Assembly (NCBI RefSeq): GCF_900231835.1
Contig: NZ_OCTN01000001.1
Location: 124,001 to 188,000, forward strand
DNA: 64,000 nt
From: Pontivivens marinum
GTDB lineage: Bacteria; Pseudomonadota; Alphaproteobacteria; Rhodobacterales; Rhodobacteraceae
Direction of reading: 5' to 3'
Positions 17,577-28,094 of the stretch are shown here, in pieces. How positions within the stretch are numbered: the first letter of the stretch is position 1; the number at the start of each line of letters is the position of its first letter. The position numbers and the translations under genes are program-made. The notes beneath the pieces are model-generated. The model was not told the DNA's origin. It searched no databases and was given only the letters and a program-made list of their open reading frames with translations.

Positions 17577-18809
17577 ATGACAGCCATGACCGAACCAACC
17601 CGCCCACTTGTCGATGATAAGCGCACGATGCGCAACGTCCGTGTCCTTGTCGCGGCGCAGGGGATTATGGGTGCGCAAATGCCCATTACCTTTGTGCTGG
17701 GCGGGCTTGCGGGGCAGGTCCTTGCCTCTAACAAGCTGCTGGCGACGGTGCCGATCAGCATTCTGGTTCTGGTTTCAATGTTTTCCGCGCCCGTCCTGTC
17801 GATGCTGATGGGCAAATATGGCCGCCGCGCAGGGTTTCTAACCGGTGTGACGGCTGGTGGCATTGGCGCGGCGATTAGCGTAATGGCGCTATATCAGGGC
17901 AGTTTTGCGCTGTTGCTGGTCGGCCATGCCCTGACCGGTATCTATATGAGTGCGCAAGGTTTTTACCGTTTCGCCGCCACAGATGTCGCCAGCGAGGATC
18001 TGCGCCCCAAGGCGATTTCGTGGGTCATGGCGGGCGGTTTGCTGTCCGCGATCATCGGCCCGCAGCTGGTGGTGTTCTTTGGCGATGCGCTGGCCCCAGT
18101 ACCCTTTGCCGGCGGATATGTCGCGATTGTGGTATTGAACATTATCGGCGCGGGACTGTTCCTGTTCCTGGACGCGCCACGCCCTGCTCCACGTAAAGTT
18201 GGCGACAGTACGGGCCGCCCGCTGATGGAAATCCTCAAGCAACCGCGCGTTTACACCGCGATCATCTGCGCCATGGTGTCCTATGCCCTGATGAACCTGA
18301 TGATGACCTCGACCCCGCTGGCCGTGGTTGGATGCGGGTTCACGACGGATGACGCGGCGCATGTGGTGCAGTTCCACGTGCTGGCCATGTTTGCGCCCAG
18401 CTTCTTTACCGGCAACCTGATCGCCCGTTATGGCGCGGAGAAGATCATCGCGATTGGCCTGTTCCTATTGCTCGGCGCGGGAGTCGTCGCGCTGAACGGG
18501 GTGGAGCTGAACCAGTTCTTCATCGCATTGGTGTTGCTGGGACTGGGCTGGAACTTCGGATTTATCGGCGCGACGGCGATGCTTACCTCGGCCCATGCAC
18601 CCGAGGAACGGGCCAAGGTGCAGGGCATCAACGACTTCCTCGTCTTTGGCATGGTGGCAGTTGCCAGCTTCGCATCCGGTGGCCTGATGAATGGCGTAGG
18701 CGCGGACGATGTCCTGCTGGGCTGGTCGGCGGTAAACTACGCGATGGTGCCGTTCCTGGTGCTGGCGGGTGCTGTGCTGATCACCTATGTGATGCGGCGC
18801 GAGATCTAG
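17577..18809 (+). CDS. MFS transporter
   Basis: Inner-membrane carrier of 410 residues with about 12 hydrophobic segments and the loop 2-3 motif MGKYGRRAGFLTG that marks the major facilitator superfamily. A second in-frame ATG at 17586 is an equally possible start; the longer open frame into the HAD gene is not credible. Layout suggests a drug/metabolite exporter, but the cargo cannot be told. Its TAG stop abuts the stop of the phytoene-synthase-like gene (TAGTCA). Confidence 0.87.
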   Translation: MTAMTEPTRPLVDDKRTMRNVRVLVAAQGIMGAQMPITFVLGGLAGQVLASNKLLATVPISILVLVSMFSAPVLSMLMGKYGRRAGFLTGVTAGGIGAAISVMALYQGSFALLLVGHALTGIYMSAQGFYRFAATDVASEDLRPKAISWVMAGGLLSAIIGPQLVVFFGDALAPVPFAGGYVAIVVLNIIGAGLFLFLDAPRPAPRKVGDSTGRPLMEILKQPRVYTAIICAMVSYALMNLMMTSTPLAVVGCGFTTDDAAHVVQFHVLAMFAPSFFTGNLIARYGAEKIIAIGLFLLLGAGVVALNGVELNQFFIALVLLGLGWNFGFIGATAMLTSAHAPEERAKVQGINDFLVFGMVAVASFASGGLMNGVGADDVLLGWSAVNYAMVPFLVLAGAVLITYVMRREI

Positions 18810-19619
18810 TCACCAGCGCCCCGTCATGGTGCGCAGCAGCAGCCCCCCCTTGCGGCGAAACTCCGAGGTTTCCAAGCCGGAGAAGATCGCCGCAGGGTCA
18901 CGCGCAACGGCCTGTAGGGTCGCCTGACTGCGCCAACCGGCACGCAAAGCAGCCTTGGCACTATCGCTGATCGCCGCTCGCTGCGCATTCGCCAATCGCT
19001 GCAAGCCGTCCTGCGCAACTGCGCGAATGGCATCTGCGGCGGCATCCGGCATTTTCCCGTTCAGCAACTCCTGTCGCGGCAAATCACCTGCAATGGGCAG
19101 CGGATCGCGCCCAGCGGCCCATAATGCGGGCAAGGCACGGATCAATCCCGCCGCCCCCTGCGCCCACCCGATATGGCCCGACAGCTCCGCCGCGTCATCA
19201 CCGCAGGCCATAACGGCCAGTCGCATCAGGCCACCGCTGGTCGCGTCCAGATAGGCATCGAATGCTGGGCGCCCCAGATGACCGTCAGCGTAGATATCGA
19301 AGACCCGCGCATCGATCAGCGCCTCAAACGGCCAGCGGGGCAGGTTGGCGGAGCGGATAATTTCGGCCAGCGGCTCAACCACCTCATGCCGACGCGGAGT
19401 ATTGCCGGCATAGATTTCCGCGATGGCATCACGCCACCATTGCAGACGAATTTCTGCCAAGGCCGGTTCTGACGTGACCCACGGGGCACGCGCGACCTCG
19501 GCGTTAAAGGCGTAGAGCGGGAACAGCGCGGCGCGCCCTTCCTCCGGCGCGGTCATCGCGCTCAAAAACCGATCAGGGTCGGCCTTTTCAACCAAAGACG
19601 CACAATCATGCCAGCTCAT
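18810..19619 (-). CDS. Squalene/phytoene synthase family protein
   Basis: Protein of 269 residues of the trans-isoprenyl diphosphate synthase head-to-head fold. It keeps the general layout (LFPLYAFNAEVARAP near the N-terminus, RLQWWRDAI, ATSGGLMRLA), but the two Asp-rich DxxxD motifs of true phytoene synthases are replaced (FNAEV and a degenerate second site). It resembles the NDUFAF6-like group found next to methyltransferases in alphaproteobacteria and involved in respiratory complex I assembly in mitochondria. Catalysis is therefore doubtful. Coupled to the upstream methyltransferase by a four-base overlap. Confidence 0.8.
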   Translation of the reverse strand: MSWHDCASLVEKADPDRFLSAMTAPEEGRAALFPLYAFNAEVARAPWVTSEPALAEIRLQWWRDAIAEIYAGNTPRRHEVVEPLAEIIRSANLPRWPFEALIDARVFDIYADGHLGRPAFDAYLDATSGGLMRLAVMACGDDAAELSGHIGWAQGAAGLIRALPALWAAGRDPLPIAGDLPRQELLNGKMPDAAADAIRAVAQDGLQRLANAQRAAISDSAKAALRAGWRSQATLQAVARDPAAIFSGLETSEFRRKGGLLLRTMTGRW

Positions 19620-20350
19620 ATCGGCTCCACCACAAATACTGCATAGGCATAGGCGTCTGAATGCCGTGCAAACAGATCAACCTCCTGCCGTGCGCCATCC
19701 AACACGCCGCGCAGGGTTTCATCCGCCTCGGGGCGCAATGCCTCCACCCGCGTGCCGAGAGGGCCGAGATAGACCTCCCAATCCTCACGCGGTTGCACGA
19801 AATCATCCACCACACGCCAACCGGCGGCGGCGACACGGTCACGCACACCGTCGCGATTTGTCATTTCGGGATATTCCATCCAGAACAGGCGGGCCTCTTC
19901 GGGTACGGTGCGTTTGATCCAGACTACCTCGGAAAACACGACCCGCCCGCCTGTTGCCAGCAGGGGGCGCCACGCATGCAGCGCGGCCTCAATCCCCATG
20001 AAATACATCGCGCCTTCGCATAGGATCAGGTCCAGACTGCCTGCCGCAATCCTCGGTGCGGCCATATCAGCCACGCGGGTTTCAAGGCGGCGGGCCAAAC
20101 CAGCGGCGGCGGCACGATGTTCCAGCGTCTCCAGATACGGGGCGTGGTGATCAATGGCGATCACCTGCGCCTCGGGCAAAGCGCGCAATGCCACAAGGCT
20201 GGCCGCACCCGGTCCACATCCCATATCCGCAATCCGCGCATCGCCCTGCGCCCGCGCCAGCGTCAGCGCGCGCAGGGTCGTTTCGTCCGAACCGGGGGCC
20301 TCACGCAGAAGCCCCTGATGCAGTACGAATATCGGATGTGGTTCGGTCAC
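19616..20350 (-). CDS. Class I SAM-dependent methyltransferase
   Basis: Protein of 244 residues. SAM-binding motif I is ADMGCGPGAASLVAL at about 42-56, followed by AIDHHAPYLE (motif II). The start is GTG at 20348-20350 with AAGAAGG upstream. The substrate is unknown; the fold is that of small-molecule methyltransferases. It lies 33 bases after cimA and overlaps the phytoene-synthase-like gene, so it may be part of a cysS-cimA-methyltransferase transcript. Confidence 0.82.
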   Translation of the reverse strand: MTEPHPIFVLHQGLLREAPGSDETTLRALTLARAQGDARIADMGCGPGAASLVALRALPEAQVIAIDHHAPYLETLEHRAAAAGLARRLETRVADMAAPRIAAGSLDLILCEGAMYFMGIEAALHAWRPLLATGGRVVFSEVVWIKRTVPEEARLFWMEYPEMTNRDGVRDRVAAAGWRVVDDFVQPREDWEVYLGPLGTRVEALRPEADETLRGVLDGARQEVDLFARHSDAYAYAVFVVEPI

Positions 20351-20383
20351 GGCGTCACCTTCTTGAATACCCGCGCAGGCCCA

Positions 20384-22009
20384 TCATGCTTTCGCGCCAT
20401 CGCGGATCAGTTTCCACGTCACCGCGTCGCTAAGCGCCTGAAAACTGGCATCGACGATATTGGCGGACACGCCGACAGTGGACCAGCGGCGGCCCTGCCC
20501 GTCCTCGCTGTCGATCAACACGCGGGTCACAGCCTCGGTTCCGCCATTGGTGATACGCACCTTAAAGTCCACCAGCTTCATATCGTCGATCAGGCTTTGA
20601 TATTGGCCCAAATCGCGCTGCAACGCGGCGGATAGGGCGTGAACCGGACCCTGATCCGCCTCACTATCCGCATAAAAGCTATCCGCGGCGGAGATGATAC
20701 GTTCACCCGCGATATTCACGACGACCACGGCCTCGGACACGGTGATTTTGTCGCCCTTGGCATTGCGGCGCTTTTCGACGATCACGCGGTAGCGCTCCAC
20801 ATCAAAAAATTGCGGCAATTGACCGAGGATACCGCGCGCGATCAGCTCGAACGAGCCCTTGGCGCTGTCATATGCGTATCCTTGATCCTCGCGCCGCTTG
20901 ATCTCATCCAGGATCTGGCCCAGACGCGGATCGCCCTTCTCAACCGCGATGCCGGCTTCCTCCAGCCGCTTGCGCAGATTGGATTGGCCCGCCTGATTGG
21001 ACATGGGAACAACGCGGGCATTGCCAACTTCCTCGGGCACGACATGCTCATAGGTCGTCGGGTCCTTGAGGATCGCCGATGCATGCAAGCCCGCCTTATG
21101 CGTGAACGCGGATGCACCAACATAGGCGGCATGGCGGTTGGGCACGCGGTTCAGGATATCGTCCAACATGCGGCTGACCGTTGTCAGGCTGGCCAGTTTT
21201 TCGCGCGGGATGCCGATATCATATTTGCTGGCATAGGGTTCCTTGAGCAGCAAGGTCGGGATCAGGGAGATCAGGTTGGCATTGCCGCACCGTTCCCCCA
21301 ATCCGTTCAGGGTTCCCTGGATTTGACGCGCACCTGCATCAACAGCGGCCAGCGAGCCTGCGACCGCGTTTTCGGTGTCGTTATGGGTGTGGATGCCAAG
21401 GTTCGCACCGGGAATGCCCGACGCGATTACCGCCCCCACGATCCGCCCGATTTCGTCGGGCAAGGTGCCACCATTGGTGTCGCACAGCACGATCCAGCGG
21501 CAACCGGCATTATATGCCTCGTGCAGACAGGCCAGCGCGTAATCCGGATTGGCCTTGTACCCGTCAAAGAAATGCTCGGCATCGAACAGTGTCTCACGCC
21601 CCTGCGCAACAATATGGGCAAAGCTCTCGCGAATATTCTCGCGGTTTTCGTCCAGCGTGATGCCCAGCGCGGTGGTGACGTGGAAATCATGGCTCTTACC
21701 TACCAGACAAACGGCGGGCGTACCGGCGTTCAGAACACCGGCCAGCACGTCATCATTTGCGGCGGATCGCCCTGCCCGCTTGGTCATGCCAAAGGCGGTG
21801 AAGGTCGCATTTTTCAACTTGGGCGCAGCGTCAAAAAAATCGCTGTCGGTTGGGTTGGCACCGGGCCATCCCCCCTCAACATAGCCAAGGCCCAGATCGT
21901 CCAAGGCCTGCGCGATCCGTCGCTTGTCATCCAGGCTGAAATCCACGCCATGGGTTTGCTGACCGTCGCGCAGGGTTGTGTCGAATAGCGAAAGGGGTTC
22001 GCGGGTCAT
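20384..22009 (-). CDS. cimA: (R)-citramalate synthase
   Basis: Enzyme of 541 residues that condenses pyruvate with acetyl-CoA to citramalate, the threonine-independent entry to isoleucine. Catalytic HMGL-like domain at 1-280 with [15 protein letters not shown] (8-22) and [13 protein letters not shown] metal-binding His pair; the LeuA-type regulatory domain is at about 400-541 (isoleucine feedback). [10 protein letters not shown] after the DGQQ motif separates CimA from 2-isopropylmalate synthase. Its ATG overlaps the cysS stop by four bases. Confidence 0.92.
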   Translation of the reverse strand: MTREPLSLFDTTLRDGQQTHGVDFSLDDKRRIAQALDDLGLGYVEGGWPGANPTDSDFFDAAPKLKNATFTAFGMTKRAGRSAANDDVLAGVLNAGTPAVCLVGKSHDFHVTTALGITLDENRENIRESFAHIVAQGRETLFDAEHFFDGYKANPDYALACLHEAYNAGCRWIVLCDTNGGTLPDEIGRIVGAVIASGIPGANLGIHTHNDTENAVAGSLAAVDAGARQIQGTLNGLGERCGNANLISLIPTLLLKEPYASKYDIGIPREKLASLTTVSRMLDDILNRVPNRHAAYVGASAFTHKAGLHASAILKDPTTYEHVVPEEVGNARVVPMSNQAGQSNLRKRLEEAGIAVEKGDPRLGQILDEIKRREDQGYAYDSAKGSFELIARGILGQLPQFFDVERYRVIVEKRRNAKGDKITVSEAVVVVNIAGERIISAADSFYADSEADQGPVHALSAALQRDLGQYQSLIDDMKLVDFKVRITNGGTEAVTRVLIDSEDGQGRRWSTVGVSANIVDASFQALSDAVTWKLIRDGAKA

Positions 22010-23373
22010 ACCAAACCCTCCAATTTTGCGGGGTCAAAGTCGGGGGCGAGTTCCCATGTCGCGCCATCAGCAGTATCCTTTACGATCACGCCAGCGGCTG
22101 CAAAACCATCGCGGATCGCGTCGGAGCGGGCGAAGTCCTTCGCCTTTCGCGCCTCCGTCCGTGCTGCGATCAGCGCCTCGATCATCGCGCCAGCATCGCC
22201 AACCTCGGGCGCATCAGCCCATTCGCCCAGCGCATCGCTGAGGAAACCCAGCATCGACGCCCCTGCCAGCAGGCCCGCAGGATCGCCCGTCAAACCATGC
22301 AACGCGGCAATCGCCCCCGCTGTGTTCAGGTCATCGGAGAGCGCGGCAATCACGGAGGGGGGCACAGTGGCTGCGGGCTCGATGCCCACGGTCAGCGTTC
22401 GCCACTTGCGCAGGGTTTTCTCCGCCTCGCTAACGCCGCGTTCGGTCCAGTCCAGCGGGGCGCGGTAGTGAGTGGACAGCAGGACAAAGCGGATCACCTC
22501 GCCCGGAATGCCCTTATCCAGCAGGTCCTTGACGGTAAAGAAGTTGCCCAGCGATTTGGACATCTTCGCGCCCTCAACCTGCAACATGCCGTTATGCATC
22601 CAGATCGAGGCCATACCGTCATGGCCATGGGCGCAGCGGCTTTGCGCGGCCTCGTTCTCATGATGCGGGAACATCAGATCGTTACCGCCGCCATGAATGT
22701 CGAACCGCTCGCCAAAGACTTCGCGCGCCATGGCTGAACATTCGATATGCCAGCCGGGGCGACCACGACCCCATGGGCTGTCCCAACCGGGGGTGTCGGC
22801 GTCGGATGGTTTCCACAGCACGAAATCCATCGCGTCCCGCTTATAAGGCGCAACCTCGATCCGTGCGCCTGCGATCATATCGTCTACATTCCGGTGGCTA
22901 AGCGAGCCATATTCGGGATCGCTCTTGACCGAGAACAGCACATGCCCCTCGGCGGCATAGGCGTGCCCCTTGGCAATCAGCTCCTCGGTCATTTTGATCA
23001 TCGCGTCGATGCTCTGCGTGGCACGGGGGGCCTCATCCGGCTCTAACGCGCCCATCGCGCCCATATCGTCCAGATACCAGCCGATGGTTTCCTCGGTGAT
23101 GTCGGAGATGCTGCGTCCACTCTCGGCCGCGCGGGCGTTAATCTTGTCATCCACGTCGGTAAAGTTGCGTACATAGGTCACGTTATCGGTGCCATAGACC
23201 TGCCGCAGCAGCCGGTACAGCGTATCGAACACGACTACGGGACGGGCATTGCCGATATGCGCGCGGTCATAAACCGTGGGTCCGCAGACATACATGCCCA
23301 CCTTACCGGGAACCACAGGCTCCAACGGTTTCTTCAGCTTGGTCTTGGTGTCGTGAAGTACAATCTTGGTCAT
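22006..23373 (-). CDS. cysS: Cysteine-tRNA ligase
   Basis: Class I aminoacyl-tRNA synthetase of 455 residues, normal length. HIGH-type motif is [11 protein letters not shown] near residue 38, KMSKSLGN lies near 268, and the zinc ligand Cys is in [10 protein letters not shown]. It charges tRNA-Cys with cysteine in the cytoplasm. The start has AAGG in front. It is followed without gap by cimA, an operon pairing seen repeatedly in Rhodobacterales as far as I recall. Confidence 0.96.
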   Translation of the reverse strand: MTKIVLHDTKTKLKKPLEPVVPGKVGMYVCGPTVYDRAHIGNARPVVVFDTLYRLLRQVYGTDNVTYVRNFTDVDDKINARAAESGRSISDITEETIGWYLDDMGAMGALEPDEAPRATQSIDAMIKMTEELIAKGHAYAAEGHVLFSVKSDPEYGSLSHRNVDDMIAGARIEVAPYKRDAMDFVLWKPSDADTPGWDSPWGRGRPGWHIECSAMAREVFGERFDIHGGGNDLMFPHHENEAAQSRCAHGHDGMASIWMHNGMLQVEGAKMSKSLGNFFTVKDLLDKGIPGEVIRFVLLSTHYRAPLDWTERGVSEAEKTLRKWRTLTVGIEPAATVPPSVIAALSDDLNTAGAIAALHGLTGDPAGLLAGASMLGFLSDALGEWADAPEVGDAGAMIEALIAARTEARKAKDFARSDAIRDGFAAAGVIVKDTADGATWELAPDFDPAKLEGLV

Positions 23374-23592
23374 GGTTAGGCCTTGCGCAGAGGGGAACCC
23401 AGCGCGGGCTTAACAGGTCAGGTTCTGATAGAAAACGACGAAACCCCGCGCGGACGATATGTCAGCGGATAATGCAGCACCGAATAATTTGCATTTGGTT
23501 GGTCATGCCCGAATGTAGCCACACAATATCGTGGGCTGCAACCCCTTGCGCATCTGTGCGGCGATTTGCACCCTCCGCGCCGGAGGTGGGTC

Positions 23593-24744
23593 ATGAAGAT
23601 ATCAAACCGTATTCGTTCAATCCCCGAGGTGGGAAACAACGCATGGGCAATTTTTGAAAAGGCGCAAAAACTGCGTGAGCAAGGGATCGACGTCACGATG
23701 CTGAGCATCGGCGATCATGAGACGATCACGCCAGAGCCGATCATCGACCACATGGCGCAGGCCGCACGCCGAGGCAATACCGGCTACGCCTCCATCCCCG
23801 GCATGGCCCCGCTACGTGCCGCCATTGCGGATCGCGCTGGCGCGAGTGTTGAGAACGTCTTTGTCACGCCGGGCGGTCAGTTTGCTTTGTTCGAGGCGCT
23901 GATGGCCACGATTGATCCCGGTGACAAGGTTGCGATCCTTGATCCCTACTACGCGACCTACCCCATTACGATCCGCGCGGCCGGTGGGCAGCCGGTTATC
24001 GCGCGCGCCCTGCCCGATGCCGGTTTCCAGCCGGATTTCGATGATCTGGACCGTGTTTTGCACGATGCGAAGGTGTTGCTGATCAACTCCCCCAACAATC
24101 CCACCGGTGCGATTTACCCGCGTGAAACGATGGAACGGATCGCCGCGCTGTGCATCAAGCATGATGTCTGGCTGATCTCGGACGAGGTTTACGACACGCA
24201 GGTTTGGGAGGGTGAACATATCTCGCCACGCACCCTGCCAGACATGGCGCAGCGCACCATCGTGATTGGGTCGATGTCCAAGAGCCACGTGATGACCGGC
24301 TTCCGGCTGGGCTGGCTGATCGCGCCCGAATTTCTGGTGAGCGCGGTGTTCGAGCTGGCCATCGCCACAACCTATGGCGTGCCCGGTTTTATTCAGGAGG
24401 CCGCCGCCTTTGCCCTGCGCGAAGGCGACGCAATTGCCGAGGAAACCACCGCCCGCTATCGGCGGCGCCGTGATTTGGCGGTGCAGACCCTACAGGGCGC
24501 GAATGGTGTCCGCATGTCCGCCCCACAGGGTGCGATGTATGTGATGCTGGATATCCGCGCCACGGGGTTGAGCGGTAATGCCTTTGCCGAAAGCCTGCTG
24601 GACACTCACCACATCGCCGTCATGCCCGGTGAGGGGTTCGGACAGGCCGCAGCAGGGCATTTACGTGTGTCGCTGACCCTACCGGATGAGGATCTGGTGC
24701 GCGCCCTGCGCACGCTGACAGACCACGCGGCCAGCCTGCTTTAG
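23593..24744 (+). CDS. PLP-dependent aminotransferase, class I/II
   Basis: Aminotransferase fold I enzyme of 383 residues. PLP-binding features: NSPNNPTGAIY with Asn, SDEVYDTQVW with Asp/Tyr, the Schiff-base Lys in SMSKSHVMTGFRLGW and a C-terminal Arg in AGHLRVSLTLP. Start at 23593 has a very good GGAGGTGG site. Substrate unknown: sequence type fits aspartate, alanine or aromatic transaminases. It is a single rightward gene whose stop shares TTAG with the HyuA-like gene. Confidence 0.88.
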   Translation: MKISNRIRSIPEVGNNAWAIFEKAQKLREQGIDVTMLSIGDHETITPEPIIDHMAQAARRGNTGYASIPGMAPLRAAIADRAGASVENVFVTPGGQFALFEALMATIDPGDKVAILDPYYATYPITIRAAGGQPVIARALPDAGFQPDFDDLDRVLHDAKVLLINSPNNPTGAIYPRETMERIAALCIKHDVWLISDEVYDTQVWEGEHISPRTLPDMAQRTIVIGSMSKSHVMTGFRLGWLIAPEFLVSAVFELAIATTYGVPGFIQEAAAFALREGDAIAEETTARYRRRRDLAVQTLQGANGVRMSAPQGAMYVMLDIRATGLSGNAFAESLLDTHHIAVMPGEGFGQAAAGHLRVSLTLPDEDLVRALRTLTDHAASLL

Positions 24745-26732
24745 CGAGCGCGGCGGGGGCGGCCACTGGCGCTGGCGCGGATGACCGCCTCGATCAACTG
24801 CTCTCGCCCTTCGATCTGCGCGCTGCGGCGCCGGGTGCGTAGGGTTAGGGCGACATCGTCGGTTCCGGCCAGTCGCGCCTGTGCCAATGCGTGCTGCCCG
24901 GCAATGTCTGAAGCGTGGGAGAGGGCAGCCCCCTCATCGGTAAAAGTGCGCACCCCGTCCGGGGTTAGTACATCGAACCGTCCCTCCTGCGGGACATTTA
25001 CCGTCACCTCAAAGGCGGTATGGACCTGTCCGACAACGGCCCCCACCGCATTTGCCACATCCGCATCGGCGGGCGTGGCGTCGCGCACATCCAGCAATGC
25101 GGCAACATGGGGGTAATGCGTCGCAGCAGACGCCCCCAGCCCGATCAGCGGCACCGTTAGGTCCAATTTGGGACGCAGCAATCCGCTATGCCCACCCAGC
25201 GCGGCGCGGACCACAGCATCGCGGGCCGGGTCAATGCCGCCCATCCCGTCCTCGGCAAAGGCGGTGTCCAGAACCAGTTCGGCAGAGCGGCGGATCAGCC
25301 GGTCCAGCACCGCCCGTGATGCCGTTGCGCCATCCGCGAACATCGCCAAGCCATTGCCGCCCCGCTGCCGTGCGAACAGGTCAGCGGCCAGTTGTGCCGC
25401 GCCAACATCCCACGCCGAATGCAGCCCCAAAACATGCGCTGCATCCGACGGGGTAAAGCCCGCGATCTGTACCGCCCCCTGCGCGACAGCCCGCGCGACC
25501 AGCCGTTCACCACCGCGTTGCAGAGTGAACTCCGCCGAGGGGCGCGGCGGAATGCAGCGTTGCGCCAGATCGCGCAGCTCCCCGTTTGGCAGCAGATCGG
25601 GCCGTAAACCGACGACAAAACGCCCATCCGTCGCCATCGGGCGTGGATTGTGCAATTGGGCACGCAATACATCGCGCAAGTCTGGATGTTCATGCAACAG
25701 CAGGCAGATCGGAATGGCGCGGCGGGGGCCGAGATGAATCTCGGGTATCAGGCCGCTTTGCGCCAGCGTCACCTCGCTATCACCACCCAGCCCGTGGGTC
25801 CGCATCGCAACAGCCTCAACCATTGTGCGCACGCCGCCGACCGCCGCGCCGTCACGATCAATGCGGGGGCGGCCATCGGACAGCACCGCAACATCCGTTG
25901 TCGTGCCCCCGATATCCGCCACGATGCCCGCCTGTAGTCCGGTCAGGAACGCCGCGCCGACAAGGCTGGCCGCCGGTCCCGACAGGATCGTCTCAATCGG
26001 TTTCATCCGTGCAAAATTCGCCGAAACCAGCGCGCCATCGCCGCGCACGACCATCAGCGGCGCGGTGATGCCGCGATCAACCAACAACCCCTCAGCCGAG
26101 GCAACCAGCCGGTCGATCATCGCGATCAGCCGTGCGTTCAGCAGAGCCGTCACCGCACGCTTGGGGCCATTAATCTTGGCGCTCAGCTCATGCGAGCACG
26201 TTGTAGGCAGGTTGAATTCAGCGCGCACCATATCGCGTATCGCTACCTCATGCGCGGGGTTGCGCACGGCGAACAGGGCGCAGATTGCCACGGCACTGAT
26301 CTGCCCCGCGATGGCGTGCAGGCCAGTGCGGATAGCGTCCAAATCCAGTGGCGCCGCCAGATCGCCACCACTGCGATGACCGCCGCTTGCGGAGATGACC
26401 GGCGTATCGCCCAGCACTTGGGCCAGATCGCCACGGGCCAGATCCGCCGCCGTGAATCCCACGAAAATCAACGCGGCGGGGGCGCCCTGCCCCTCAACCA
26501 ATGCATTTGTGGCCAAAGTGGTGGATAACGCGACGAGGCTGACCCGCGCCGGATCAGTATCGCCCAGAACCGCATCAACAGCGGCACCAATGCCACGGGA
26601 CAGGTCATCACGGGTGGTCAGCGATTTCGCCTTGGCCACGATAGCGCCGCCCCGCGCGTCCAGCCGTGCCTCGTCAATCAACGCGGCGTCCGTATAGGTG
26701 CCGCCAGTGTCCAGCCCGAGCATCAGGGTCAT
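24741..26732 (-). CDS. Hydantoinase/oxoprolinase family protein (HyuA-like)
   Basis: Large 663-residue ATP-dependent enzyme subunit. N-terminal hydantoinase/oxoprolinase domain opens with GLDTGGTYTDAAL (6-18); the second ATPase-like core has ADIGGTTTDVAV near 268-279. Known relatives open the ring of hydantoins or 5-oxoproline, usually with a HyuB partner. No HyuB gene lies in the window, so this is either a stand-alone type or works with a distant subunit. Long GC-rich C-terminal region after 450 looks like the SoxA/HyuA C domain. Confidence 0.82.
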   Translation of the reverse strand: MTLMLGLDTGGTYTDAALIDEARLDARGGAIVAKAKSLTTRDDLSRGIGAAVDAVLGDTDPARVSLVALSTTLATNALVEGQGAPAALIFVGFTAADLARGDLAQVLGDTPVISASGGHRSGGDLAAPLDLDAIRTGLHAIAGQISAVAICALFAVRNPAHEVAIRDMVRAEFNLPTTCSHELSAKINGPKRAVTALLNARLIAMIDRLVASAEGLLVDRGITAPLMVVRGDGALVSANFARMKPIETILSGPAASLVGAAFLTGLQAGIVADIGGTTTDVAVLSDGRPRIDRDGAAVGGVRTMVEAVAMRTHGLGGDSEVTLAQSGLIPEIHLGPRRAIPICLLLHEHPDLRDVLRAQLHNPRPMATDGRFVVGLRPDLLPNGELRDLAQRCIPPRPSAEFTLQRGGERLVARAVAQGAVQIAGFTPSDAAHVLGLHSAWDVGAAQLAADLFARQRGGNGLAMFADGATASRAVLDRLIRRSAELVLDTAFAEDGMGGIDPARDAVVRAALGGHSGLLRPKLDLTVPLIGLGASAATHYPHVAALLDVRDATPADADVANAVGAVVGQVHTAFEVTVNVPQEGRFDVLTPDGVRTFTDEGAALSHASDIAGQHALAQARLAGTDDVALTLRTRRRSAQIEGREQLIEAVIRASASGRPRRAR

Positions 26733-26840
26733 CGAAAGTGCCTTTCCGCGAATATTGCGGATAGAAATCTGCGGCGCGTATTTTTTGCAAGACCCAGCCG
26801 TAAAGAAAAAGGCCGGAGAGTGATCCCCGGCCCTTCAATC

Positions 26841-28094
26841 TTATGCAGCATTTGCCCGCGAGGGACCGCGCCGACGCCGGTTCGGGCGGCCTTGCTTCGC
26901 AGCGCCACCACCGGGTTTGCCACCGCCACCGCCGCGACGGTTGCCGCGAGGCTTGCTTTCGCCATCAGGGATGCCGCCAGCCAGCAGACGCTCGCCGGTG
27001 ATTTTCTCAACAGCGCGCATTTTTTTCACTTCGTCAGGGGCGCACAACGTGATCGCAATACCGTCTGCGCCGTTCCGTGCGGTGCGACCAATGCGGTGTA
27101 CGTAGTTCTCAGGCTCATCCGGCAGGTCATAGTTGATGACATGGGTGATACCCGGCACGTCAATGCCGCGCGCGGCGATGTCGGTTGCGACCAGAACCTT
27201 AACCGTGCCGTGACGGAAATTGTTCAGGGCGCGCTGACGCGCGTTCTGCGCCTTGTTACCGTGGATAGCTTCGGCCTTGATCCCGTCTTTCTCAAGGTTT
27301 TGGGCAACGCGATCCGCGCCACGCTTGGTCCGTGCGAACACAATTGCGCGCTCAACCCCTGTACCGCCCATCAGTTCGGCCAGACGAGCACGCTTGGCCG
27401 TGCCGTCCAGCAGCTCGGCCGTTTGCTCGATCTTGGTCACGACGGTGGATTGTGGTGCAACCTCGACCCGCACAGGATTGTTCAGGAAGCTACCCGCCAG
27501 CCCCGAAACCTCGGACGGCATAGTGGCCGAGAACATCGCCGACTGGCGGCGCGGGTGCAGCATGGAAACGATGCGGCGCACTGGCTGAACAAAGCCCATG
27601 TCCAGCATACGGTCAGCCTCATCCAGAACAACGAAGCGTACCTCGTCCAGACGCACCTTACGATCATCAACCAGATCCAGCAGGCGGCCCGGCGTCGCAA
27701 CCAGAACGTCAACGCCACGGCCCAGATTGCGGATCTGCACGTTGCGCGAAACACCGCCCAGCACGAGGCAGGTGGATACCCGCGCACCACCAGCAAAGCG
27801 GCGGAATTCGTCAAGGATCTGCACTGCCAGTTCCCGCGTTGGGGCAAGGATCAGCGCACGGGCAGTTCCCGGTGCGGCGCGACCCGGCATGGCCAGAATG
27901 TGGTGCAGGATTGGCAGGGCGAAAGCGGCCGTTTTACCGGTGCCGGTCTGGGCCAGACCCAGAATGTCGCGGCCCTCCAGCTGTGGCTTGATCGCCTGCG
28001 CCTGAATTGCGGTTGGCTTTTCAAATTTCGCGCGGGCCAGTGCCTCGGCGATGGGTTGTGCCAGTCCGAAATCAGCAAAAGTTAGGTCGGTCAT
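26841..28094 (-). CDS. rhlE: DEAD-box RNA helicase (RhlE-type)
   Basis: ATP-dependent RNA helicase of 417 residues. Q motif PTAIQAQAI, motif I AQTGTGKT (48-55), PTRELA, DEAD, SAT and HRIGRTARNG follow in order. A basic, glycine-rich tail (GGGGGKPGGG, then Arg-rich) marks the RhlE group and should help RNA binding. The start at 28094 has AGGATAT in front; a long upstream frame is untranslated leader. RhlE-like helicases act in ribosome assembly and RNA decay, often at low temperature. Confidence 0.93.
   Translation of the reverse strand: MTDLTFADFGLAQPIAEALARAKFEKPTAIQAQAIKPQLEGRDILGLAQTGTGKTAAFALPILHHILAMPGRAAPGTARALILAPTRELAVQILDEFRRFAGGARVSTCLVLGGVSRNVQIRNLGRGVDVLVATPGRLLDLVDDRKVRLDEVRFVVLDEADRMLDMGFVQPVRRIVSMLHPRRQSAMFSATMPSEVSGLAGSFLNNPVRVEVAPQSTVVTKIEQTAELLDGTAKRARLAELMGGTGVERAIVFARTKRGADRVAQNLEKDGIKAEAIHGNKAQNARQRALNNFRHGTVKVLVATDIAARGIDVPGITHVINYDLPDEPENYVHRIGRTARNGADGIAITLCAPDEVKKMRAVEKITGERLLAGGIPDGESKPRGNRRGGGGGKPGGGAAKQGRPNRRRRGPSRANAA

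Noticed and set aside
18810-20350. Carotenoid biosynthesis cluster
   Set aside because: The phytoene-synthase-like protein lacks catalytic Asp motifs and no other crt genes are present.
20639-21988. Long rightward frame across cimA
   Set aside because: Antisense shadow; His/Gln/Arg-rich low-complexity product, no domain.
26820-28085. Long rightward frame across rhlE
   Set aside because: Antisense shadow; the helicase motifs are unambiguous on the other strand.
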